A DNA stretch of 53,302 nucleotides from positions 1-53,302 of the forward strand of contig JAODBH010000160.1 in assembly GCA_025463865.1 (NCBI GenBank), given 5' to 3'. Below the pieces are notes generated by a model, which saw only the letters and a list, made by a program, of their open reading frames with translations, had not been told where the DNA came from and did not search any database. This document shows positions 15,151 to 27,100 of the stretch, piece by piece (positions within the stretch are counted from its first letter, which is position 1; every line of letters starts with the position of its first letter). This DNA is from Actinomycetes bacterium (lineage in GTDB: Bacteria > Actinomycetota > Acidimicrobiia > IMCC26256 > Chersky-534). A program made the position numbers and the translations under genes.

Positions 15151-18100
15151 TCAGTTGACCGTGAATCCCCCGGAGCGGAGGGCGATCCCGCCGTCGGGGT
15201 TGATCACGGAGACGTTGCGGGAATTGCGGTTCGCATTTCCCGCGATGGTGACGCTGAGCCGAACCTGCGTGGCGCTGAGGCGGTTCACCGAGTTGACCGT
15301 GATCCCGTTGCCGGAGATCGTCGCGGTGACGCCGGATGCGAAGTTCGTGCCGTTGATCGTCACCTGCAGGTTGTTCGAGCCCCGGTTCGCCGAGTTCGGG
15401 CTCACCGAGGTGATCGTGGGTGCGCCGGCCACCGAGAACGCTCCGACCGACGTGGCGCTCGTGCCGTCGGGGTTGGTGACCTTCACGTTGCGGCTGCCGA
15501 TCGCCGCGTTGGCGGCGACGGTGATGCGGGCCGTCAGTTGGTTCGCGCTGTTCCGGGTAACCGAGTTCACCGTGATCCCGGCACCGAAGCTCACCGTCCC
15601 GCCGTTGTTGACGAAGCCGGCGGCGAAGTTCGAACCGCTGATCACGATCACCTTGTTGGCCGAACCCTGGATCGCCGATGCCGGGGTCACCGAGCTGATC
15701 GTCACGACCGGCGCCGCGGCCACCGAGAACCCGTTGGTCAGCGTCGCGCCGATCCCACCGGGGTTCGTCACCGTGACGTCGCGGGAGCCGACGGTCGCGT
15801 TGGCCGCGACCGTGACCTGCGCCGTCAACTTGGTCGCGCTGTTCCGGGTCACCGAGCTCACGGTGACCCCAGGACCGAAGCTGACCGTGCCACCGTTGTC
15901 GGCGAAGCCGGCGGCGAAGTTCGTGCCGTTGATCACGATCGCCTGGTTCGCCGCGCCCTGCACCGCGGAGCCGGGCGTGACCGACGTGACCGTTGGTGCC
16001 GCGGCCGCGGCCACGATCCGGATGCAGTCGTCACAGGTGCCGACGCCGCCGTCGGGGTTGGTGACCGTGATCGAACGCCAGCCCAGCGGCGCGGTGGGCG
16101 AGACCGCCAGCGAGATGGACAGCTTCGTCGACGAGCTCGCCGTGGCCGAGTTCACCGTGACCCCGGTGCCGGAGATCACCACGGTGGCTCCGGCCACGAA
16201 CCCACTGCCGGTGACCGTCGAGAGGTAGGCCGGCGAGCCCTGCGGCGCCTGGTCGGGGTCGGCGGCGTTGGCCGTCGGCCGGGCCGTCACCGTGAACGCG
16301 CCCGTGGCCGTGACGCTGGCGTTACCGGGGTTGGTGACCGTGAGGTTCCGGGCCCCGAGCGTGGCGCCGGTGGCGACCGAGACCACGAGGGTGAGCTGGC
16401 TCGAGCTGTTCCAGGTGACGGAGTTGACCGTGACCCCGGTGCCCGAGATGGCAGCGGTCGCCCCACTGAGGAAGCCACCACCGGCGACGACGATCGACTT
16501 GCTGACCGCTCCCCGACCCGCGGCGTTCGGGGTCAGCGTGGAGATGCTCAGCGGGACCGCACCGTTGTTGACGTTGTGTGCCGCACCGCTGCTCACGCTG
16601 CTCTGGAAGTTCGCGTCACCGGAGTAGGTGGCCGTGAGGGTCTTGTTCCCCGCGGTGCCCGACGCCAGTGAACAGGTGCCGGCCGCGACCGCCGCCGAGC
16701 ACTGCGTCGTCCCGTCGGACACGCTGACCGTTCCGGTCGGGGTCCCCGCGCCGGGTGCGGTGACCGCCACCGACCAGGCGACTGCGTACGACTGGCCGGT
16801 CACCGACGGGTCGGGTGTGTCGGACAGGATCGCAACCGTGGTGGCCGCCGTGGCCACCGTCAGCGTGGCGGTCGAGAAGGCGAACGTGTAGTTGTCGTCC
16901 GCGCCGCCCGAGCAGGTGATGGAGTAGCTACCGGCCGCGGCGTGCGCGCCCGCCACGGTGCACGTGGGTGCGGTGTCGACGACCCCTGCGACGTCGCCGT
17001 TCTGGAAGGTTCCGTAGGCGAAGGTGAACGCCGGATCCGCCTGGCCGAAGACCTTGCTCTGGCTGGCCGGAGTCACCGTGAGACTGGCCTTGCCGACGGT
17101 GAGCTGACCGGCCACGAAGGTGATCGTGTACTTCGACGAGGTGAGTCCCGAGACCGACACCGGGTAGGTGCCGGCCGCCGAGGACGTGGTCGCCGCGGTC
17201 GCGTAGACCGCCGTGCCCGAGAGCGAGCCGGCCGTGTCGCCGTTGACGAAGGTGGCGTAGCCGAGCACGAAGGCCGGATTGGCCTGCCCGTAGGTCTTTG
17301 CCGCCGGCTGCACCGTGATGGTGAGCGGCGCCTTGGCCACGGTGAACGACTGGTCGACCGGCGTGGCCGGACCGCGGTTGGCGTCACCGGCCTGGCTGGC
17401 CTCAACGGTGCAGGTGCCGACGCCGACGATCGACACCGTCGAACCGGTCACCGTGCACACCGCCGGGGTCGGCGAGGTGAAGCTCACCGGCAGGCCGGAT
17501 GTGGCCGTCGCCGACACCGTGAACGGTGCGTCGCCGTAGCTCTTGTTGCCGAGCGGCCCGAACGTGATCGTCTGGCTCGCCGGGACGACGGTGAAGGACT
17601 GGTCGACCGGGGCAGCGGGCCCGAAGGACGCATCGCCGGCCTGGCTCGCCTCGATGGTGCACTGACCGACCGAGACGATCGTCACCGTCGAACCCGCCAC
17701 CGTGCACACCGGTGCGGTGTTCGAACCGAAGCTCACCGGGAGACCCGAGCTCGCGGTGGCCGACACCGTGAACGGTGTGTCGCCGTAGCTCTTGTTGCCG
17801 AGCACGCCGAAGGTGATCGACTGGCTGGCGCCGCCGACGACCTGCGACACCACGTCGGAGGTGCTGCCGGTGTTGCCGGCGTCACCCGCGTAGACCGCGG
17901 TGATCGGGTGGGTGCCCCCGCTGAGGCCCGCGGTGGAGAACGTCGCGATCCCGGAGCCGTCGAGCGTGCCGCTCCCGATCGGGGTCGTCCCGTCGAGGAA
18001 CTGCACGTCACCCGTGGCCGGACCGACGCCCGGAGCCGTCACGGTCACGGTGGCCGTGAACGTGACCGACTGGCCGTTGGCCGACGGGTTCACGCTCGAC

Positions 18101-21100
18101 ACCAGGCCGGTCTGCGACGCGGCCTGGTTGACGACCTGCGACCCTGCACCCGAGGTGCTGCCCGAGAAGTCGGGGTTGCCGCTGTAGATCGCCGTGATCG
18201 AATGCGTGCCGACGCCCAGGTTGGTGAACGTCGCGCTCGTCGCGACCCCCGAGCCGTCGAGCGGGATCGGACTTCCGAGCGGGTTGGCGCCGTCGTTGAA
18301 CTGCACGGCTCCGGCCGGGACGCCTGCGCCCGGCACGACCGCGGTGACCGTGGCCGAGAAGGACACACCCTGGCCGGACAGCGACGGACTTGGCGGCGCG
18401 GCGAGCGTCGTGGCGGTCTGCGCCTTGCCGACGTTGAGCGTCGCGACCGCCGAGGTGGCCGGTGAGAGGTTGCCGTCACCCGAGTACGCGGCGGTCAGCG
18501 CGTTGGAACCCGTCAGCAGCGCGGACGTGGTGATCGACGCCGAACCCGAGACCAGGGTCGCCGTCCCGAGCGGAGTCGCCCCGTCGAGGAACGTGACCGT
18601 ACCGGTGGGTGTGGCTCCGAAGATCAGCACCGACGCGGTGAGCGTGACCGGCTGACCGTGGACCGCACTCGTCGGGTTGGCGTCGAGGGTGACCACCGGC
18701 AGCGCCTTGTCGACGGTCTGGGTCAGCGCCGCGGAAGTGCTGTTGCCGAACGTGCCGGCGTCCGAGGACACGAAGTTCGCGGTGATGGAGTGCGCTCCAC
18801 CGGTGAGGGTCGACAGGGTGAGTGCCCCGATGCCGGCGCCGTCGATGGCGACCGGCGCTCCGAGCGAGGTGGTGCCGTCGAAGAACTCGACCGTGCCGGC
18901 CGGGGTGCCGACCGCCGGGGCGACCGGGGTCACCGTGGCGGTGAACGTCACCGGGCTGGCGAAGGCCGACGGGTTGGCCGAGCTCGACAACGAGGTCGAG
19001 GTGAGGCCGGCCGAGACCACCTGCGAGGTGACCGCCGACGTGCTGCCCGAGAACCGGGTCTCGCCCGAGTACACCGCGGTCAGCGAGTGCGTGCCGACGG
19101 TGAGGCCCGAGACCGAGATGGTCGCGACACCCGCGTTGACGGTGCCGGTCCCGAGCGGGTTGGTGCCGTCGAAGAACTGGACGGAGCCGGCCGGGCTGCC
19201 CGCACCCGGAGCCGGGATCGAAACGGTGGCGGTGAGCGTCACCGTCTGACCCAGCACCGACGGGTTCGGGTCGCTCGACAGCGCGGTGGCCGACGAGGCC
19301 TGCCCGACGGTCTGGGTGACCTGAGCGATCGACGACAGGAAGTCGGTGTCACCCGAGTAGGAGGCGGTGATGGTGTGGTCGCCGACCGTCAGGTCCGTGA
19401 GCGTCGCGGAGGACGCGTGGCCCGAGCCGTCGACCGTCACCGGCCCACCGGACGGAGTGCCGTCGACCGAGAACTGGACGCTGCCGGTCGGGGTCCCGGC
19501 GCCCGGAGCAACCGCGGTCACTGTGGCCGAGAAGTCGACACCCTGACCCGACACCGACGGGGTCGCCGAGGTCGTGACGACCGTCGCCGACGTGGCCGAC
19601 GAGACCTGCAGCGACGCGACCGCCGACGTGTTGGACAGGAAGTTGGTGTCGCCCGAGTACTGCGCCGTCAACGGGTGCGTGCCGGTCGAGAGGCTCGACG
19701 TGGTGATCGAGGCCGAACCGGCCACCAGGTTCGCGGTCCCGAGCGGAGTCGCGCCGTCCAAGAACGTCACGCTGCCGGTGGGGCTGCCCTGCGACGAGAC
19801 GACGCCCGCGGTGAGCGTGACACCCTCGCCGTGGACCGGGCTGGTCGGGTTCGCGTCCAGCGTCACCGCGGTGAGCGCCTGGTTGACGGTCTGGGTGATC
19901 GCCGACGAGGTGCTGTCGCCGAACGTGTCCGGGGCAGCCGACGTGAACTGGGCGGTGATCGAGTGGTCGCCACCGGTGAGGGTCGACACGTCGAGCGTGG
20001 CGACTCCGGCACCGTCGAGGGCCGAGGTCCCGAGCGGGGCTGCCCCGTCGAGGAAGGTCACGCTGCCGGCCGGGGTACCGGTCGCCGGGGCGATCGGCGC
20101 GACGGTCGCGGTGAAGGTCACCGTCTGACCGAACACCGAGGTCGGCAGCGAGCTCGTGACCGACGTGGTCGTGAGTCCGCCGGTGACCACCTGCGATCCG
20201 ACGCTCGAGGTGCTGGTGGTGAAGTTGGTGTCGCCCGCGTACACCGCGGTCAACGGGTGGGTGCCGACCGCGAGCGCCGAGGTGGCGATGCTCGCGACAC
20301 CGGAGCTCAGCGTGCCGGTGCCGATCGACGTTCCGTTGTCGAAGAACTCGACCGAACCCGTCGGCGTGCCCGCAGCGTCGCCCGAAGCGGTGACGGTCGC
20401 GGTGACGGTGACCGACTGGCCGACCACCGACGGGTTGGGGCTGCTGGACACCGCAGTGGCCGAAGAGCCCTGGGTCACGTGCTGGACCAGGTTCTCGGAG
20501 GACGGCATGAAGTCGACGTCACCCGAGTAGACGGCCTGGATCGAGTGGTCGCCCACCGAGAGGTTCGAAAGCGCGGCGCCCGTGGCGGTGCCCGAGCCGT
20601 CGAGCGTCAACGGGGCACCCGAGGTGACCCCGTCGACGAAGAACTGGACCGTGCCGGTCGGCGTACCCACGCCCGGAGCGACCGCGGTCACGGTCGCCGA
20701 GAACGTCACGCCCTGGCCGAACACCGACGGGTTCACCGAAGCGGAGACGACCGTCGCGGAGACCGCCTCGGAGACCTGCAGGCTCAGATCACCCGAGGTG
20801 CTCGGCGTGTAGTTCGAGTCACCGGCGTACGCGGCCGTCACGGTGTGACCACCGGTCGGCAGGGCGCTCGTTGCGACGCTCGTCGCGTGGCCGGTGCCGT
20901 CGAGCGCCACCGGCGTACCGAGGTCGGTACCGTCGACCTTGAACTGCACCGTGCCCGTCGGGACCACGCCCGAGGTGGTGGCGAACGAGACGACGTTGGC
21001 CGTGAACGTGACCGACTGGCCGTGGACCGGGCTCGTGGGAGATGCCGCCAGCCCGGTGTCGGTGTCGGCGGTGTTCACGGACTGGGTCAGCGGGTCAGAC

Positions 21101-24100
21101 GTGCTGTCGCCGAAGGTCGCCGCGTCGGCGGAGACGAACTTCGCGGTGATCGGGTGCGACCCGCCGGTGAGGCTGGACACGTCGAGACCGGCGGAGCCGC
21201 CCGTCAACGTGACCGGAGCACCGAGCGAGGTGGTGCCGTCGAAGAACTCGACCGTGCCCGCCGGAGTCCCGGTCGCAGGCGCCAACGGAGACACCGTCGC
21301 GGTGAAGGTGACCGAGTTCGAGAAGGTCGACGGGCTCTGCGAGCTGACCACCGCAGTGGTCGTGCCCGCGGTGTCGACGACCTGGTCGACGCCCGCGGAG
21401 GTGCTCGTCGTGAAGTTGCCGTCACCCGCGTAGACCGCGGTCAACGCGTGGGTCCCGACGCTGAGGCCGGAGGTGGAGACGGTCGCGACGCCCGAGGCGA
21501 GCGTGCCCGTGCCGAGCGAGGTGGCGCCATCGAAGAACTCGACCGAAGCCGACGCGACACCCGCGGCCGGGTCGACCGGCGCCACGGTCGCGGTCAGCGT
21601 GACCGTCTGGCCGAAGAGCGACGGGTTCGGGTCGCTCGCCAGCGAGGTGGTGGTCGAGCCCTGGATCACGTGCTGGATGACGTTCGCGGACGACGGCAGG
21701 AAGTCGACGTCACCGGCGTAGACCGCGTCGATCGAGTGGTCGCCGACGCTGAGGTTGGTGAGGCTGTCGCTGGTGGCGACGCCGAAGGCGTTGACCGGAA
21801 CCGGTCCACCGGAGGTGACCCCGTCGACCCAGAACTGGACGCTGCCGGTCGGGGTGCCCGCACCCGGAGCCACTGCGGTGACGCTGGCCGTGAAGGACAC
21901 GCCCTGGCCGAAGACCGACGGGTTCACCGAGGTCGTGACCTGGGTCGCCGATGCCGCGTCGGAGACCTGGAGGCCCAGGTCGCCCGAGGTGCTGGTGGTG
22001 TAGTTGCCGTCACCGGCGTAGACCGCGGTGACCGTGTGGTTCGTGGTCGACAACGTGCTCACGGCGGCGCTGGTCGCCTGACCCGCTCCGTCGAGGGCGA
22101 CCGGCGTGCCCGAGTCGGCGCCGTCGATCCGGAACTGGACCGTGCCGGTCGGGACGACGCCCGACGCGGTCGCCGCGAACGACGACACGGTCGCGGTGAA
22201 GGTGACCGCCTGACCGTGGACCGGGCTGGTCGGCGAAGCGGTGAGACCGGTGTCGGTGTCGGCCGTGTTCACGACCTGCGTGAGCGCGTCCGACGTGCTG
22301 TTGCTGAACGTGTTGGCATCAGCCGAGACGAACTTCACCGTGATCGAGTGCGACCCGCCGCTGAGGCTGGACACGTCGAGACCGGCGGATCCGCCCGTCA
22401 ACGTGACCGGAGCGCCCAGCGAAGTGGTGCCGTCGAAGAACTCGACCGTGCCCGCGGGGGTGCCCGTGGCCGGAGCGACCGGAGCGACCGTTGCGGTGAA
22501 GGTGACCGAGTTGGAGAAAGTCGACGGGCTCTGCGAGCTGACCACCGCGGTGGTCGTTGCTGCGGTGTCGACGACCTGGTCGGCCACGGCAGAGGTGCTG
22601 GTCGTGAAGTTGGTGTCGCCGGCGTAGACCGCGGTGAGCGGGTGGGTCCCGACCGCGAGCGTCGACGTGGTGATCGTCGCGACGCCGGCGGCGAGGGTGC
22701 CGGTGCCGAGCGAGGTGCCGTTGTCGAAGAACTCGACCGAGCCCGAAGGTGTACCGGCCGCATCGCCGGCGGCGGTCACGGTGGCGGTCGCGGTCACGGA
22801 CTGGCCGAACCGCGACGGGGTCGGGGCGCTGGAGAGCGCGGTGCTCGAGGAGCCCTGGCCGACGTTCTGGGTCACAGTGCCGAGCGAGGAGAGGAAGTCG
22901 ACGTCGCCTGAGTACGACGCGGTGACGGTGTGCGCGCCGACCGACAGGCTCGAGACCGCGTCGCTGGTGGCACCGCCGTTCACGAGCGTGACCGGACCGC
23001 CGACCAGGACCGAGTCGATGGAGAACTGCACCGTGCCGGTCGGGGTGCCCGCGCCCGGAGCGACCGCGGCCACGGTCGCCGAGAACGTGACGCCCTGGCC
23101 GAACACCGACGGGTTCACCGAAGCGGAGACGACCGTGGCCGAGACCGCGTCGGACACCTGGAGGCTCAGATCGCTCGAGGTGCTCGTCGTGTAGTTGCCG
23201 TCACCCGAGTACACCGCGGTCACGGTGTGCCCAGTCGTCGTCAACGTCGACGTGGCGTCACTGGTCGCCTGCCCGAGGGCGTTCAGCGCGACCGGCGTGC
23301 CGAACGAGCTGCCGTCGATCGAGAACTGGATGGTCCCGGTGGGGATCACGCCCGACGCGGTTGCCGCGAACGACGCGACGGTTGCCGTGAACGTGACCGG
23401 CTGACCGTGGACCGGGCTCGTCGGAGACGCCGAGAGATCGGTCGCGGTGCCGGCCGTCGTCACGACCTGGTCGAGCGGGTCGGACGTGCTGTTGCTGAAG
23501 GTGTTCGCGTCGGCCGACACGAACTTCGCGGTGATCGGGTGCGCGCCACCCGAGAGGGTGGACACGTTCTGGCTCGCGGTGCCGCCGGCCAAGGTGATCG
23601 GGGTACCGAGCGAGGTGGTGCCATCGAAGAACTCCACCGTGCCCGCCGGAGTGCCCGTGGCCGGAGCAACCGGAGCGACCGTCGCGGTGAAGGTGACCGA
23701 GTTCGAGAAGGTGGAGGGGTTCTGCGAGCTCACGACCACCGTGGTCGTGGCCGCGGTGTTCACCACGTGGTCGGCCACCGGAGCGGTGCTGGTGGTGAAG
23801 TTCGGGTCACCCGCGTAGACCGCGGTCAGCGGGTGGCTGCCCACGGCGAGGGCCGCGGTGCTGATGGTCGCGACGCCCGCGCTCAGGTTCCCGGTGCCGA
23901 GCGAGGTGGTGCCGTCGAAGAACTCGACCGCACCGGTCGGCGTCCCCGCGGCCGGCGCCACCGGCGCCACGGTCGCGGTGACCGTCACCGACTGACCGAA
24001 CAGCGACGGGTTCGGGTCACTCGTCACCGAGATGGACGACGAGCCCTTGGTCACCGTCTGGATCACGTTCGCGGACGACGGCAGGAAGTCGGCGTCGCCG

Positions 24101-27100
24101 GAGTAGATGGCGTCGACCGAGTGGTCGTCCACCGACAGGTTCGAGACCGCGATGCTCGTGGCGGTCCCGGAGCCGTCGACGGCCACCGGAGTGCCGACCG
24201 GGATGCTGTCGACGAAGAACTGGACCGTGCCGGTCGGGACGCCGGCGCCCGGAGCCACTGCGGTCACGTTGGCCGAGAAGGTGATGCCCTGGCCGAACAC
24301 CGACGGGTTGGCCGACGTGGTGACGACCGTGGCCGACACCGCCGAACCGACCTGCAGGGTCAGCGGGCTGGAGACGCTGGTCGTGTAGTTCGAGTCACCC
24401 GAGTAGGTGGCCGTGATCGTGTGGGAGCCGGTCGACAGGCTCGAGCTCGGGACGCTGGAGGCGTGGCCGGTGGCGTCGACGGGCACGGCCGAGCCGACGT
24501 CGGTGCCGTCGATGTTGAACTGGATCGTGCCGGTCGGGACGACGCCCGAGGCGAGCGCCGCGAAGGACGACACCGCCGCGGTGAAGGTCACAGGCTGCCC
24601 GTGGACCGGGCTCGTCGGCGAGGCCGAGAGGTCGGTCGCGGTGCCTGCCGTGTCGACGACCTGCGTGAGCGCGTCCGAGGTGGAGTTGGCGAAGGTGTTG
24701 GCGTCGGCCGACACGAACTTCGCGGTGATCGCGTGCGAGCCACCCGCGAGCGAGGCGTTGACCGCCGCGCTGCCGCCCGAGAGGGCGACCGGGGTACCGA
24801 GCGAGATCGTGCCGTCGAAGAACTCGACCGAGCCGGCCGGGGTGCCGGTTGCCGGAGCCACCGGGGCGACCGTGGCCGTGAAGGTCACCGGGTTGGAGAA
24901 GGTTGACGGGTTCTGCGAGCTGACCACCGCGGTCGTCGTCGCCGCGGTGTCCACGAGCTGGTCCGTGGACGACGACGTGCTGGTCGTGAAGTTGGTGTCA
25001 CCCGAGTAGACGGCGGTGAGCGCGTGGTGGCCGACGCTCAAGGTCGAGGTGGTGAGGGTCGCGACCCCGGAGGACAGGTTGCCGGTGCCGAGCGAGGTCG
25101 CACCGTCGAAGAACTCGACCGAGCCGGCCGGGGTCCCCGCCGCGTTGCCGACGGCGGTGACGGTCGCGGTCGCGGTGACCGACTGACCGAAGAGCGACGG
25201 GTTCGGCGCACTTGTCAGCGCGGTCGCCGACGCGCCTTGGCCGACGGTCTGGCTTGCGGCCCCGGTGGAGGGCTGGAAGTCGGCGTCACCCGAGTACTCC
25301 GCGGTGATCGTGTGGTCGCCCACGGAGAGGCTGGCGACCGGGTCGCTCGTCGCGACCCCGAAGGCGTTGACGGCGACCGGGCCGCCGGAGGTCACGCCGT
25401 CGACCAGGAACTGGACCGTTCCGGTCGGGGTGCCGGCGCCCGGCGTCACCGCGGAGACCGCGCCGGAGAAGGTGACCGGCTGCCCGAACACCGACGGGTT
25501 CACCGAGGTCGAGACGACGGTGGCCGAGACCGAGGTGGACACCTGCAGCGAAAGTGCGTCCGAGGTGCTCGCGCTGTAGTTCGCGTCGGCGGAGTAGACC
25601 GCGGTGATCGAGTGCGAGCCGGTGGTGAGCGCCGAGGTCGGGCCGCTGGTGGCCTGGCCCGAGCCGTCGAGCGTCACCGCGGGGCCGAAGTCGGTCCCGT
25701 CGATCGTGAACTGGACCGTGCCGGTCGGGACGACGCCCGAGGCGAGCACGGCGTAGGAGACGACCGCCGCCGTGAACGTCACGGCCTGGCCGTGCACGGG
25801 GCTGGTCGGCGAGGCCGAGAGGTTGGTGGCCGTGCCCGCCGCGTCCACGACCTGGGTCAGGACACCGGAGGTGGAGTTGGCGAACGTGTTCGGGTCGGCG
25901 GACACGAACTGCACGGTGATCGCGTGCGAACCACCCGTGAGGCCGGCGACGTTGAACGACGCGGAGCCGCCCGAGAGGGCGACCGGAGCGCCGAGCGCGG
26001 TCGCGCCGTCGAAGAGCTGGGCCGTCCCGGTCGGAGTACCCGTCGCGGGTGCGACCGCGGCGACGGTGGCCGTGAAGGTCACCGCGCCCGAGAACACCGA
26101 CGGGTTCTGCGAGCTCACCACGGTGGTGGCTGTGGCGCCGGTGGTGACGACCTGGTCGATCGCCGAAGACGTGCTGGTCGTGAACCTGGTCTCGCCCGAG
26201 TACACGGCGGTGAGGGCGTGGTGGCCGACGCTCGAGGCCGAGGTGGTGAGGGTCGCGACGCCCGAGGACAGGTTGCCGGTGCCGAGCGATGTCGCGCCGT
26301 CGAAGAACTCGACCGAGCCGGCCGGGATGCCCGCGGCCGGCGCCACCGGCGCCACGGTCGCGGTGATCGTCACCGACTGACCGAACACCGACGGGTTCGG
26401 GTCACTCGCGACCGAGGTGGTCGTGGAACCCTGGTTCACCGAGGTCAGCACGTTGGCCGAGGAGAGCAGGAAGTCGACGTCACCCGAGTAGTGGGCGTCG
26501 ATCGAGTGCGCGCCGACGGACATGTTCGAGACCGGCGCGCTGGTGGCGTTGCCGGTGCCGTCGAGCACCACAGCCGCACCGGAAGGAACGCCGTCGACGA
26601 AGAACTGGACCGAGCCGGTGGGCACGCCTGCGCCCGGGGCCACCGCGGTGACCGCGGCCGAGAAGGTGACCGGCTGGCCGAAGACCGACGGGTTCACCGA
26701 AGGCGTGACCACGGTTGCGGAGGTTGCGCCGCTCACCTGCAGCGGGAGGACGCTCGAGGTGACGGGCAGGAAGTTGCCGTCACCCGAGTAGACGGCGGTG
26801 AGGGAGTGGGTCGCGGTGGTGAGGGCCGACGTGCTGATCGACGCGGAGCCCGTCACGAGCGGCGCGCTGCCCAGCGAGGTCGTGCCGTCGAAGAACTCGA
26901 CGGTGCCGGTGGGCGAACCCGCGAAGGACGTGACGGTCGAGGTCAGCGTGACCGACTGACCGTGCACGGAACTCGTCGGGTTCGCAGCGAGCGACGCGGC
27001 AGTGGGAGCCCGGTTGACGGTGTGGGTGTGTGCGGGCGAGGTGCTGTCCCCGAACGTGCCCGGGTCGGAGGACACGAAGTGCGCGGTGACGGAGTGGGGT

